A DNA stretch of 64,000 bases, taken from Pseudomonas sp. BN411. GTDB lineage: Bacteria > Pseudomonadota > Gammaproteobacteria > Pseudomonadales > Pseudomonadaceae. Shown here one piece after another: positions 26,807-36,224 of the stretch (position 1 is its first letter; the number at the start of each line of letters is the position of its first letter). Position numbers and translations under genes: made by a program. The notes under the pieces were generated by a model. It did no database searches. It was given only the letters and a program-made list of their open reading frames with translations, and was not told where the DNA came from. The stretch lies in NCBI RefSeq assembly GCF_029871235.1, contig NZ_SSOM01000032.1, positions 24,693-88,692 on the forward strand. Direction: 5' to 3'.

Positions 26807-26897
26807 TGGGTATCGCTCCGCTCCACCCATCCTACGAGTTAGTCATCTGCACGAACCTGCTCTTGTAGGATGGGTGGAGCTCCGCGATACCCATCAG
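26804..26897. repeat. REP pair downstream of RAYT gene
   Basis: GATGGGTATCGCTCCGCTCC...CATCCTAC overlaps the last codon of the RAYT gene and is followed by inverted GTAGGATGGGTGGAGCTCCG...ATACCCATC. Confidence 0.88.
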
Positions 26898-26926
26898 CCC
26901 GAGCGCATGAGCTGAAGGAGAACACC

Positions 26927-27016
26927 ATGGAAGACCAGGACAAGGGTGTCGGCGCCACGGTGGTTGGCGGCGATTCAGGCGATCATCGATTCTGCCAAGG
27001 GAAATCGAGGTGGTTA
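26927..27016 (+). pseudogene. Small gene remnant with probable frameshift
   Basis: A good ribosome site (AAGGAGAACACC) leads to MEDQDKGVGATVVGGDSG. A +1 reading of the next bases instead gives AIQAIIDSAKGNRGG and a stop at 27014-27016, which looks like a more natural protein end than the continuation in frame. This suggests an internally deleted or frameshifted small protein gene between the RAYT block and a terminator. No family assigned. Confidence 0.35.
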
Positions 27017-27032
27017 GAAAGCTACCCACCAA

Positions 27033-27065
27033 TGAAAAAGCCCGGCATTAGCCGGGCTTTTTTCA
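27033..27065 (-). terminator. Terminator of the bau operon
   Basis: GAAAAAGCCCGGC-ATTA-GCCGGGCTTTTTTC hairpin, usable in both directions, 14 bp past the mmsA/bauC stop. Confidence 0.88.
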
Positions 27066-27078
27066 TTCAACGCATCAC

Positions 27079-28575
27079 TCAGCCGTTGCTGGGGAACGCG
27101 AACTGCGCCGCCTCGTGGCTGGCGCGCTGCGGCCAGCGCTGGGTGATGGCCTTGCGGCGGGTGTAGAAGCGCACACCGTCCGGGCCGTAGGCGTGGAGGT
27201 CGCCGAACAGCGAGCGCTTCCAGCCGCCGAAGCTGTGGTAGGCCACCGGTACCGGCAGCGGCACGTTGACGCCGACCATGCCCACTTCGATCTCGTCGCA
27301 GAACAGGCGGGCGGCTTCGCCGTCGCGGGTGAAGATGCAGGTGCCGTTGCCGTACTCGTGGTCGTTGATCAGCTGCATGGCGTCTTCCAAGCTGCCGACG
27401 CGAACGATGCAGAGCACCGGGCCGAAGATTTCTTCCTGGTAGATGCGCATGTCGGCTTTGACGTTGTCGAACAGGGTGCCGCCGACGAAGTAACCGTCTT
27501 CATGACCGGCGACGCGGTAGCCACGGCCGTCCACCACCAGCTTGGCACCAGCGGCCACGCCGTCGTCGATGTAACCGACCACCTTGTCGCGGGCGGCGGC
27601 GGTGACCAGCGGGCCCATGTCCAGGCCGCAGTTGGTGCCGGCGCCGATCTTCAGGCCCTTGATCTGCGGAACGATCTTCTCGACCAGCGCATCGGCGATC
27701 TGGTCGCCCACACACACCGCCACGGAGATGGCCATGCAGCGCTCGCCGCAGGAACCGTAGGCGGCGCCCATCAGTGCGCTGACAGCGTTGTCGAGGTCGG
27801 CGTCGGGCATCAGCACCGCGTGGTTCTTAGCGCCGCCCAGGGCCTGCACGCGCTTGCCGCGCTTGGTGCCTTCGGCATAGATGTATTCGGCGATCGGGGT
27901 CGAGCCGACGAAGCTGAGGGCTTTGACTTCCGGCGCTTCGATCAGCGCGTCCACCGCTTCTTTGTCACCGTTGACCACGTTCAGCACGCCCTTGGGCAGG
28001 CCGGCCTGATGGAACAGCTCGGCGATCAGCAGGGTGGAGCTCGGGTCACGCTCGGAGGGTTTGAGGATGAAGGTGTTGCCGCAGGCGATGGCCAGCGGGT
28101 ACATCCACAGCGGCACCATGGCCGGGAAGTTGAACGGGGTGATGCCGGCGACCACGCCCAGCGGCTGGAAGTCGCTCCAGGCGTCGATGTTCGGGCCGAC
28201 GTTGCGGGTGTATTCGCCCTTGAGGATTTCCGGGGCGGCGCAGGCGTACTCGACGTTCTCGATGCCGCGCTTCAGTTCACCGGCAGCGTCTTCCAGGGTC
28301 TTGCCGTGCTCTTCGGCGATCAGCTTGGAGATCACCGCTTCGTTGGTTTCCAGCAGTTGCTTGAAGCGGAACAGCACCTGGGCGCGCTTGGCCGGCGGAG
28401 TGTTGCGCCAGGCCGGGAAGGCGGCCTTGGCGGCGTCGATGGCCTGCTGGATGGTGGCGCGGCTGGCCAGGCCGACCTTGCGGTGGGCTTCGCCGGTGGA
28501 CGGGTTGAACACGTCCGCGGTGCGGCCTTGGTCGTCGATGCGTTCGCCGTTGATCAGGTGCGGGATGAGGCTCAT
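27079..28575 (-). CDS. bauC: CoA-acylating malonate/methylmalonate-semialdehyde dehydrogenase
   Basis: 498 residues, full ALDH fold. Catalytic Cys in GSCGERCMAIS (about 284), NAD-site region SFVGSTPIAEYIY, and MmsA-type PFNFPAMVPLWMYP. As third gene of bauA-bauB-bauC it should convert malonate semialdehyde from beta-alanine transamination to acetyl-CoA. It could also act on methylmalonate semialdehyde (mmsA name). Followed by the operon terminator. Confidence 0.92.
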   Translation of the reverse strand: MSLIPHLINGERIDDQGRTADVFNPSTGEAHRKVGLASRATIQQAIDAAKAAFPAWRNTPPAKRAQVLFRFKQLLETNEAVISKLIAEEHGKTLEDAAGELKRGIENVEYACAAPEILKGEYTRNVGPNIDAWSDFQPLGVVAGITPFNFPAMVPLWMYPLAIACGNTFILKPSERDPSSTLLIAELFHQAGLPKGVLNVVNGDKEAVDALIEAPEVKALSFVGSTPIAEYIYAEGTKRGKRVQALGGAKNHAVLMPDADLDNAVSALMGAAYGSCGERCMAISVAVCVGDQIADALVEKIVPQIKGLKIGAGTNCGLDMGPLVTAAARDKVVGYIDDGVAAGAKLVVDGRGYRVAGHEDGYFVGGTLFDNVKADMRIYQEEIFGPVLCIVRVGSLEDAMQLINDHEYGNGTCIFTRDGEAARLFCDEIEVGMVGVNVPLPVPVAYHSFGGWKRSLFGDLHAYGPDGVRFYTRRKAITQRWPQRASHEAAQFAFPSNG

Positions 28576-28637
28576 GGGTGGGGTCTCTTGTAGGGCTTTT
28601 GTCTTGGTGGCGCCGGAAGCATGGAGGGGTGGATATT

Positions 28638-28683
28638 TCCCTCACCCCAGCCCTCTCCCAGAGGGAGAGGGGGTTGTCCGTGC
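28638..28683. repeat. CTCTCCC-GGGAGAG hairpin repeat between bauB and bauC
   Basis: CCCTCACCCCAGCCCTCTCC then CAGAGGGAGAGGGGGTTGTC. Same element as 294-340. Here it interrupts an operon and may affect bauC expression. Confidence 0.75.
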
Positions 28684-28684
28684 G

Positions 28685-28972
28685 CTATTTCAATTCGGTT
28701 TCCACGAAGACCACTTCGTGGTCGCTGGCGTTGATCACGTTGTGCTCGACGCCGGCCTTGCGGAAGTAACTCTGGCCGGCCACCAGGGGGGCGTGTTTGT
28801 CGCCCTCCGGGGTTTCCAGCAGCAGGGTGCCGTTGGTCATCGGCACCACGACGTAGTCGTAGCCATGGCGGTGGCGACCGGTTTCGGCACCGGGGGCGAA
28901 GCGCCATTCGGTGACGATCACCTCGTCGTTATCCACCTGCACGGTGGGCACGGCCTGCGGGCGCTGGCTCAT
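28685..28972 (-). CDS. bauB: Cupin-fold protein of beta-alanine catabolism (BauB)
   Basis: 95 residues, a small cupin: GAETGRHRHGYDYVVVPMTN carries the first metal-type motif (two His about 34-36) and AGVEHNVINASDHEVVFVE the second. The ATG at 28972 shares its A with the bauA stop (TGATG), so translation is coupled. Biochemical role unknown; position matches bauB of the P. aeruginosa bauABCD operon. Confidence 0.88.
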   Translation of the reverse strand: MSQRPQAVPTVQVDNDEVIVTEWRFAPGAETGRHRHGYDYVVVPMTNGTLLLETPEGDKHAPLVAGQSYFRKAGVEHNVINASDHEVVFVETELK

Positions 28973-30318
28973 CAATTCACGCCCTGCAGGGCCTGGCCGA
29001 CGGCGTCGAACAGGCGGTCCAGTTCTTCCGGCTTGGCGTTGAAGGTCGGGCCAAACTGCAGGGTGTCGCCACCGAAGCGGACGTAAAAACCAGCCTTCCA
29101 CAGGGCCATGCCGGCCTCGAACGGACGGACGATGGCGTCGCCGTCACGCGGGGCGATCTGCAGGGCACCGGCCAGGCCGCAGTTGCGGATGTCGATGACG
29201 TGCTTGGCGCCTTTCAGGCCGTGGATGGCCTTCTCGAAGTGCGGGGCCAGTTCGGCGGATTGCTGCACCAGGTTTTCCTTCTCCAGTAGGTCCAGAGCGG
29301 CCAGGCCAGCGGCGCAGGCGACCGGGTGTGCGGAGTAGGTGTAGCCGTGGGTGAACTCGACGGCGTATTCGGGCGTCGCCTGGTTCATGAAGGTCTGGTA
29401 GATCTCGCGGCTGGCGATCACCGCGCCCATGGGAATGGCGCCGTTGGTGACCTGCTTGGCCACGTTCATCAGGTCCGGGGTCACACCGAAGTACTCGGCG
29501 CCGGTCATGGTGCCCATGCGGCCGAAGGCGGTGATCACTTCGTCGAAGATCAGCAGGATGTTGTGCTGGTCGCAGATTTCACGCAGGCGCTGCAAGTAGC
29601 CGGCCGGCGGCACGATGACGCCGGCGGAGCCGGACATCGGCTCGACGATCACGGCGGCGATGTTGGACGCGTCATGCAACTCGATCAATTTCAGCAGTTC
29701 GTTGGCCAGTTCCACGCCGCCGGTTTCGGCAGCGCCCTTGGTGAAGGCCATGCCCGGCTGCAGAGTGTGCGGCAGGTGGTCGACGTCCATCAGTTGGCCG
29801 AACATCTTGCGGTTGCCGCCGATGCCGCCCAGGGCGGTGCCGGCGACGTTCACGCCGTGATAACCACGGGCGCGGCCGATCAGCTTGGTCTTCTGCGGCT
29901 GGCCTTTCAGGCGCCAGTAGGCACGGGCCATCTTGATGGAGGTGTCGGCGCACTCGGAGCCGGAGCCGGTGAAGAACACGTGGTTCAGTTCGCCGGGAGT
30001 CAGGTTGGCGATCTTTTCGGCCAGTTGGAAGGACAGCGGATGGCCGTACTGGAAGCCCGGGGAGTAGTCGAGGGTGCCGAGCTGCTTGGCCACGGCTTCC
30101 TGGATTTCCTTGCGCGAGTGACCGGCACCGCAGGTCCACAGGCCAGAGAGGCTGTCATAAATGCGGCGGCCCTGGTCGTCGATCAGCCAGCTGCCTTCGG
30201 CGGCGACGATCAGGCGCGGGTCGCGCTGGAAGTTGCGGTTGGCGGAGAACGGCATCCAGTGAGCGTCCAGCTTGAGCTGGCTGGCGAGGGGAAGCTGGGC
30301 GGTCTGCGGCATGTTCAT
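28972..30318 (-). CDS. bauA: Beta-alanine:pyruvate aminotransferase (omega-amino acid transaminase)
   Basis: 448 residues, class-III PLP aminotransferase. Visible: FFTGSGSECADTSIKMA, GYHGVNVAGTALGGIGGN, the PLP Asp in LLIFDEVITAFGRMG and the Schiff-base Lys in NVAKQVTNGAIPMGAV (about 288). The WMPFSANRNF N-terminus is characteristic of omega-amino acid:pyruvate transaminases. It converts beta-alanine and pyruvate to malonate semialdehyde and alanine. First gene of bauABC, divergent from bauR. Confidence 0.95.
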   Translation of the reverse strand: MNMPQTAQLPLASQLKLDAHWMPFSANRNFQRDPRLIVAAEGSWLIDDQGRRIYDSLSGLWTCGAGHSRKEIQEAVAKQLGTLDYSPGFQYGHPLSFQLAEKIANLTPGELNHVFFTGSGSECADTSIKMARAYWRLKGQPQKTKLIGRARGYHGVNVAGTALGGIGGNRKMFGQLMDVDHLPHTLQPGMAFTKGAAETGGVELANELLKLIELHDASNIAAVIVEPMSGSAGVIVPPAGYLQRLREICDQHNILLIFDEVITAFGRMGTMTGAEYFGVTPDLMNVAKQVTNGAIPMGAVIASREIYQTFMNQATPEYAVEFTHGYTYSAHPVACAAGLAALDLLEKENLVQQSAELAPHFEKAIHGLKGAKHVIDIRNCGLAGALQIAPRDGDAIVRPFEAGMALWKAGFYVRFGGDTLQFGPTFNAKPEELDRLFDAVGQALQGVN

Positions 30319-30419
30319 GTATGGCCTCGAAAGTGTCTTGTTCTGAGGAACGACGCGCTACTTGCTGCCGACATTGCCACGGGCATAAAGTCACGAAAAT
30401 CCAACTTTTCAAATCTTTA

Positions 30420-30438
30420 GGTTAGAGGTTGCTAAACC
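30420..30438. promoter_or_regulatory. Possible BauR operator
   Basis: GGTTAGAGGTTGCTAAACC is an imperfect palindrome in the bauA-bauR gap directly abutting the bauR ATG, as expected for autoregulation by a LysR protein. Assignment is inference. Confidence 0.4.
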
Positions 30439-31359
30439 ATGAGTACCCGCCGTCCCGAGCCGCTGGCGCAGGTGAGCGATTTCGATATCCGCCTGCTGCG
30501 CATCTTTCGCAGCGTGGTGGAGTGCGGCGGTTTCTCCGCTGCCGAGAGCGTGCTGGGCATCGGCCGTTCGGCCATCAGCCAGCAGATGAGCGACCTGGAA
30601 CAACGGCTCGGCCTGCGGCTGTGCCAGCGCGGCCGTGCCGGTTTCGCCCTGACCGAGGAAGGCCGCGAGGTGTACCAGTCGTCCATGCAGCTGCTGGCAT
30701 CGCTGGAGACCTTCCGGACCGAGGTCAACGGCCTGCACCAGCACCTGCGCGGCGAGCTGAACATCGGTCTCACCGACAACCTGGTGACGCTGCCGCACAT
30801 GCGCATCACCCATGCGCTGTCACGCCTGAAGGAGCGCGGCCCGGACGTGCAGATCAACATCCGCATGACGCCGCCCAGCGAGGTGGAACAGGGGGTGCTC
30901 GACGGCCGCCTGCACGTCGGCGTGGTACCGCAGACCGCTGCCCTCTCCGGGCTGGAATACCAGCCCCTGTACAGCGAACGCTCGCTGCTTTACTGCGCCG
31001 TGGGCCATCCGCTGTTCTACGTGGACGATGCGCAACTCAGCGACGACCGCCTGAACCAGCAGGACGCCATCGCCCCCACCTTCCGCCTGCCGGCGGACAT
31101 CCAGGCGCACTATCAGGTGCTCAACAGCACGGCCAGCGCATCGGACCGCGAGGGCATGGCCTTCCTCATCCTCACCGGCCGCTACATCGGCTACCTGCCG
31201 GACCACTACGCTAGCTTCTGGGTACAGCAAGGGCGGCTGCGGGCGCTGAAGCCGGCGACGCGCTTCTACGACCTGTCGCTGTCTTCGGTAACCCGCAAGG
31301 GCCGCCGGCCGCACCTGGTGCTGGAAAGCTTTCTGGAAGCGCTGGCCGCAACCAGTTAA
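30439..31359 (+). CDS. bauR: LysR-type regulator of beta-alanine catabolism
   Basis: 306 residues. Winged HTH at 12-70 (FRSVVECGGFSAAESVLGIG, SAISQQMSDLEQRLGLRLC) and a LysR substrate-binding domain from about 95. Divergent to bauA with a 120-bp shared gap, the arrangement of bauR in P. aeruginosa. Confidence 0.9.
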   Translation: MSTRRPEPLAQVSDFDIRLLRIFRSVVECGGFSAAESVLGIGRSAISQQMSDLEQRLGLRLCQRGRAGFALTEEGREVYQSSMQLLASLETFRTEVNGLHQHLRGELNIGLTDNLVTLPHMRITHALSRLKERGPDVQINIRMTPPSEVEQGVLDGRLHVGVVPQTAALSGLEYQPLYSERSLLYCAVGHPLFYVDDAQLSDDRLNQQDAIAPTFRLPADIQAHYQVLNSTASASDREGMAFLILTGRYIGYLPDHYASFWVQQGRLRALKPATRFYDLSLSSVTRKGRRPHLVLESFLEALAATS

Positions 31360-31371
31360 GGAACCGGATCT

Positions 31372-31456
31372 TGTAGGGTGAATGTCGCTTTTTGCATCCA
31401 CCAACGAGACCAAGCCCGGCACCGATGGTGGATCGGTGAAGCGTGATCCACCCTAC
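31372..31456. repeat. GTAGGGTG...CACCCTAC inverted repeat
   Basis: TGTAGGGTGAAT...TGATCCACCCTAC; a diverged copy of the 21701-21786 element between bauR and the TetR gene. Confidence 0.7.
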
Positions 31457-31588
31457 GCTCAAGCCCCATTCCGGTGCAGCCCGGACAAATCCGCGAATAA
31501 CCTGACCGATGCTCCAGTTTTGCTTGTAGGCGCGGTCATCCTGGGTTATCAGTGCTGTCGCCAACCCCCTCTTACAATAAGGAAGCCT

Positions 31589-32257
31589 ATGACTTCACTG
31601 GTGCCCGCCCACAGCCCGAACCCTCCCACCAAGCCCGCCGGCCGCATTCGTCAGAAGAACGAAGAGCTGATCCTCGCCGCCGCGGAGGAGGAGTTCGCCC
31701 GCCACGGCTTCAAGGGCACCAGCATGAACACCATCGCCCTGCGCGCCGGGCTGCCCAAGGCCAACCTGCACTACTACTTCAGCAACAAGTTGGGCCTGTA
31801 CATCGCCGTGCTGAGCAACCACCTGGAACTCTGGGACAGCACCTTCAACGCCCTCACCGCCGAAGACGACCCGGCCGAGGCGCTGGCCCGCTACATCCGC
31901 GCCAAGATGGAGTTCTCCCGTCGTCATCCGCTGGCCTCGAAAATCTTCGCCATGGAAATCATCAGTGGCGGCGGCTGCCTGGAAGCCCACTTCGATCAGG
32001 ACTACCGCACCTGGTTCAAGGGCCGCGCCGGGGTATTCGAAGCCTGGATCGCTGCCGGCAAGATGGACCAGGTCGACCCGGTGAACCTGATCTTCCTGCT
32101 CTGGGGCAGCACCCAGCACTACGCCGACTTCAACACCCAGATCTGCCGCGTCACCGGCCGCAAGCGCCTGACCAAGGACGATTTCGAAGCGGCCACGCAG
32201 AACCTCATCCAGATCATCCTCAAGGGCTGCGGCCTGACTCCGCCCGCGACTGCCTGA
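31589..32257 (+). CDS. TetR-family regulator, RutR-like
   Basis: 222 residues. TetR HTH at about 22-70 (EEEFARHGFKGTSMNTIALR and ANLHYYFSNKLGLY) and a C-terminal domain like YcdC/RutR (SKIFAMEIISGG, HFDQDYRTWF, LIFLLWGSTQHYADF). RutR proteins sense uracil/thymine and control pyrimidine catabolism and purine genes. The ligand here is inferred only. AAGGA precedes ATG 31589. Its stop overlaps the next start (TGATG). Confidence 0.87.
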   Translation: MTSLVPAHSPNPPTKPAGRIRQKNEELILAAAEEEFARHGFKGTSMNTIALRAGLPKANLHYYFSNKLGLYIAVLSNHLELWDSTFNALTAEDDPAEALARYIRAKMEFSRRHPLASKIFAMEIISGGGCLEAHFDQDYRTWFKGRAGVFEAWIAAGKMDQVDPVNLIFLLWGSTQHYADFNTQICRVTGRKRLTKDDFEAATQNLIQIILKGCGLTPPATA

Positions 32258-32841
32258 TGCCGTTCACCCTGTCCGCTCCCGCCGAGTACCGCGAGGAGAT
32301 CAAGAAGAGCCGCTTCATTGCCCATGCCGCGCAGGTGACCTGCGTCGAGGAAGCGCAGGCGTTCATCGCGCGCCAGTCCGAGCCTGGCGCATCCCATAAC
32401 TGCTGGGCCTGGAAGCTGGGTAACCAGTACCGTTTCAGTGACGACGGCGAACCCGGCGGCACCGCCGGACGCCCGATCCTCGCTGCCATCGAAGGCCAGG
32501 ACTGCGATCAGGTCGCGGTTCTGGTGATCCGCTATTACGGCGGTATCCAGCTCGGCACCGGCGGCCTCGCCCGCGCCTACGGCGGCAGCGCCGCCAAATG
32601 CCTGCAAGGTGGCCAGCGCGTGGAGCTGGTAGCCCGCAGCCGCATCAGTTGCCATCCCGGTTTTGCCGAACTGCCGCTACTGAAGGCGCGCCTCGGCGAC
32701 TTCGAAGCGCTGGTGGAAAGTGAAAGCTTCGATGCCGAAGGCGCCGAGCTGATCCTGGCCCTGCCCGAAGGTCGCATTGCCGGGTTCGAGCAGGTCCTGC
32801 GAGATATCAGCCGGGGACGGTTGGAAGTAAAGCGGCTCTGA
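32257..32841 (+). CDS. yigZ: YigZ/IMPACT family protein
   Basis: 194 residues. N-terminal IMPACT (UPF0029) domain with KKSRFIAHAAQV, SHNCWAWKLG, FSDDGEPGGTAGRPIL and IRYYGGIQLGTGGLARAY, and a C-terminal DUF1949 ferredoxin-like domain. Related to the yeast Gcn2 inhibitor YIH1; bacterial role unclear. Coupled to the TetR gene through TGATG. Confidence 0.92.
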   Translation: MPFTLSAPAEYREEIKKSRFIAHAAQVTCVEEAQAFIARQSEPGASHNCWAWKLGNQYRFSDDGEPGGTAGRPILAAIEGQDCDQVAVLVIRYYGGIQLGTGGLARAYGGSAAKCLQGGQRVELVARSRISCHPGFAELPLLKARLGDFEALVESESFDAEGAELILALPEGRIAGFEQVLRDISRGRLEVKRL

Positions 32842-32860
32842 CCCTATCGAATACCACCCA

Positions 32861-34201
<1,341 letters not shown>

Positions 34202-34217
34202 GGCAGCCGCTGAATTC

Positions 34218-34284
34218 GTAGGGTGCGCTGCGCGCACCGGCTTCGACACTCTGTCAAACCGCTGGTGCGCGTGGCGCACCCTAC
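34218..34284. repeat. GTAGGGTGCGC...GCGCACCCTAC inverted repeat
   Basis: GTAGGGTGCGCTGCGCGCAC and CTGGTGCGCGTGGCGCACCC pair as a long imperfect stem between convergent genes; it may double as a terminator. Confidence 0.7.
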
Positions 34285-34304
34285 CGGATCGGTTTCGGCG
34301 TTTC

Positions 34305-34958
34305 CTACAACGAAGCTGCCGGACGCGGCGTCAGCAACCGCAGGATGCTGCCGAGCAGCACACCGTAAAGCGGCACGAAGAGCACCAGGCTGATGGCCAG
34401 CTTTACGCCGTAGTCCACGGTGGCGATTTCCACCCAGTTCGCCGCCATGAAGGGGTTGTCGCTGCGCCAGAAGGCCACGGAGAAGAAGGCGAAGGTGTCC
34501 AGCAGGTTGCCGGCGATGGTCGAGGCCACCGGGGCTATCCACCACTGGCGCATCTGCCGCAGACGGTCGAAGACCTGGATATCCAGCACCTGACCCAACA
34601 CGTAGGCGAGGAAACTGGCCAGGGAAATTCGCGCGACGAACAGGTTGAACTCGCCGAGAGCGGCGAAGCCCTGGAAGCTCGCTTCCTGGAACAGCACCGA
34701 CACCACATAGGACGCCAGCAATGCCGGGACCATGACCCGTGCGATGACCCGGCGCGCAGCCTGCTTGCCCATCAGGCGAACGGTGAGGTCGGTGGCCAGG
34801 AAGATAAAGGGAAAACTGAATGCGCCCCAGGTGGTGTGCCAGCCGAACAGGGTGATCGGTAGCTGCACCAGGTAATTGCTGGCGATGATGATCAGGATGT
34901 GGAAGGCGATCAGGCCGGTGAGTGCCGGGCGCCAGACCGTGGGAGAAGCTGCGGGCAT
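34305..34958 (-). CDS. yhhQ: Queuosine precursor transporter YhhQ
   Basis: 217 residues with six hydrophobic helices, VUT-1/COG1738 family: SNYLVQLPITLFGWHTTWGA, FPFIFLATDLTVRLMG, ARISLASFLAYVLGQVLDI, STIAGNLLDTFAFFSVAF. It imports 7-cyano- or 7-aminomethyl-7-deazaguanine (preQ0/preQ1). The frame is open 14 codons further upstream, but those codons are the preQ1 riboswitch. ATG 34958 is therefore the likely start, with AAGGA 11 nt upstream inside the switch tail. Confidence 0.93.
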   Translation of the reverse strand: MPAASPTVWRPALTGLIAFHILIIIASNYLVQLPITLFGWHTTWGAFSFPFIFLATDLTVRLMGKQAARRVIARVMVPALLASYVVSVLFQEASFQGFAALGEFNLFVARISLASFLAYVLGQVLDIQVFDRLRQMRQWWIAPVASTIAGNLLDTFAFFSVAFWRSDNPFMAANWVEIATVDYGVKLAISLVLFVPLYGVLLGSILRLLTPRPAASL

Positions 34959-34969
34959 GGTGATTTGCA

Positions 34970-35001
34970 TCCTTTTTGCCGATGGGGTGAGGGAACCCAT
35001 G
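34970..35001 (-). promoter_or_regulatory. preQ1-I riboswitch controlling yhhQ
   Basis: The minus strand reads ATGGGTTCCCTCACCCCATC then GGCAAAAAGGA. The P1 stem is ATGGG/CCCAT with the loop beginning TTC, followed by an A-rich tail (CAAAAAGGA) that can dock into the stem as in preQ1-I pseudoknots. The tail is also the yhhQ ribosome site, so ligand binding would block translation. The downstream gene family (COG1738) is a known target of this riboswitch class. Confidence 0.78.
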
Positions 35002-35094
35002 TCGCGGCCCCCTGGCCGACGACGGCGCGCATTCTAACTTGACCCACGCGTCAGGAAAAGACGGATCGTCCGGTGGCCCGCATCAGAACGACCA

Positions 35095-35166
35095 GTAGGA
35101 TGGGTGGAGTTCGACGATACCCATCAGCCGGGCTTGATGGGTATCGCTTCGCTCCACCCATCCTAC
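35095..35166. repeat. REP pair of the RAYT-linked family
   Basis: GTAGGATGGGTGGAGTTCGA...ATACCCATC followed by inverted GATGGGTATCGCTTCGCTCC...CATCCTAC. Same family as the elements flanking the RAYT at 26273. Confidence 0.88.
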
Positions 35167-35289
35167 TGACTTTCGGGTCCGGCTCCGTTGAGGCTGCCAC
35201 TTCCCTCATCCGAACGCGGCCCGCCCCGGCCCCTCTCCCTTAAGAGGAGAGGGGTGACTCGCGACGGCGAGGTCCAAACAATCCTGAAG

Positions 35290-35640
35290 CAGCTTGCGAC
35301 CTGAAACTGAGCAACCGAGGTGGGGCAGCGACCTCGCCCCTTCAGGAGGCCGAGCGGAATCGTTGCAAAACGGAGCGAAGCGAAGTAACAGCCGAAGGCT
35401 GGCCCGAAGGGCGAGCGCAGCGAGTCAGGGGGACGAGCGGCATGGATGCCGCGAGAGGCGTGTGGGGCCATGGATGGCCCCTCTCGCCGTGCCCCCGGCG
35501 CAACGATGGAGGAAGGGAATCCCGGCGAAGCCGGGGCCGGATGCAGGGGCAAGCGTTTTGCTTCCTTTTGGGCGACTGCAAAAGGGAGTCGCCTGGGAAG
35601 GCGAAACAGAAACCCGAAGCGCACTCGGCAATGATCTGGC
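35290..35640. repeat. Hairpin-rich non-coding element
   Basis: About 350 bp with many short perfect stems: GCCGAAGGC, GGCATGGATGCC, GAGGCG...GGCCATGGATGGCC...CTCTCGCC, CCCGGCGAAGCCGGG, GCAAGCGTTTTGCTTCC and GGCGACTGCAAAAGGGAGTCGCC (23 nt, described by its arms). The frames open here have low-complexity, R/P/S-rich translations on both strands, as expected of structured non-coding DNA. It lies between yhhQ and the cytochrome gene terminator. It probably belongs to a repeated Pseudomonas intergenic element; only one copy is in this window. Confidence 0.45.
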
Positions 35641-35662
35641 CACCAAGCCCAAAGCCAATTCA

Positions 35663-35690
35663 CGAAAAAAGGGCCGCGATGCGGCCCTTA
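35663..35690 (-). terminator. Terminator of the cytochrome b561 gene
   Basis: On the minus strand, AAGGGCCGC-ATC-GCGGCCCTT is followed by TTTT. The stem begins directly at the stop codon. Confidence 0.85.
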
Positions 35691-36221
35691 GTCGTTAAGC
35701 GTCTTGCGTCGCCCGGTCACCATCGACCAGGGCAGGTTCTCGCGCATGCGCACGCTTTCCACCAGCGCGGCGCCGACGTGCACAAAGGCCAGCCAGAACA
35801 GGCCGTCGGCCATGAACTCATGGATGTCCCGAGGCAGGTCCTCGCCCCAGAAGTAGTCGACTTCTTCCATCAGGAAGCCGGTGACGCCCAGCCCGACCAT
35901 CAGCAGCAGCATGAGGATCATCACCAGCCCGCCCAGAGGCGAGTGACCCAGGCGGTGCATGTGGCCACCGGTCAGCAGCGCCTTGGCGTGGGCCACCAGG
36001 CGCGCCGGATGCGGCCAGAAGTCCGACCAGCGTGCAGGCCCGGGGCCGACGAAGCCCCAGACCAGGCGCACCAGCACCACCGCCACGGCGTAATAGCCGA
36101 GCCAGCGGTGCCAGCCGTCACCCGCCTCGTTGAGGAAGTAGTCACCGATGAAGGCGGCCACCAGGGACCAGTGGCCGATCCGCACCACCGGGTCCCAGAG
36201 GCGAACAGTCTCGGCGCTCAC
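35688..36221 (-). CDS. Cytochrome b561-type di-haem membrane protein
   Basis: 177 residues, four transmembrane helices. Haem-ligand candidates are His in VRIGHWSLVAAF (about 17), WHRWLGYYAV (about 38), the LGHSPLGGLVMI region (about 91) and FWLAFVHVGAALVES (about 148). This is the Ni/Fe-hydrogenase b-type cytochrome/b561 fold. A GTG start at 36221 directly follows the PepSY gene (3-nt gap), so they form one operon. Likely moves electrons from the quinol pool to a periplasmic acceptor; partner unknown. Confidence 0.87.
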   Translation of the reverse strand: MSAETVRLWDPVVRIGHWSLVAAFIGDYFLNEAGDGWHRWLGYYAVAVVLVRLVWGFVGPGPARWSDFWPHPARLVAHAKALLTGGHMHRLGHSPLGGLVMILMLLLMVGLGVTGFLMEEVDYFWGEDLPRDIHEFMADGLFWLAFVHVGAALVESVRMRENLPWSMVTGRRKTLND

Positions 36222-36224
36222 GGT

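Noticed and set aside
35163..35663. Several ORFs of 60-170 codons on both strands in the yhhQ-cytochrome gap
   Set aside because: Low-complexity R/P/S-rich translations, no ribosome sites and heavy overlap with hairpins; treated as non-coding.
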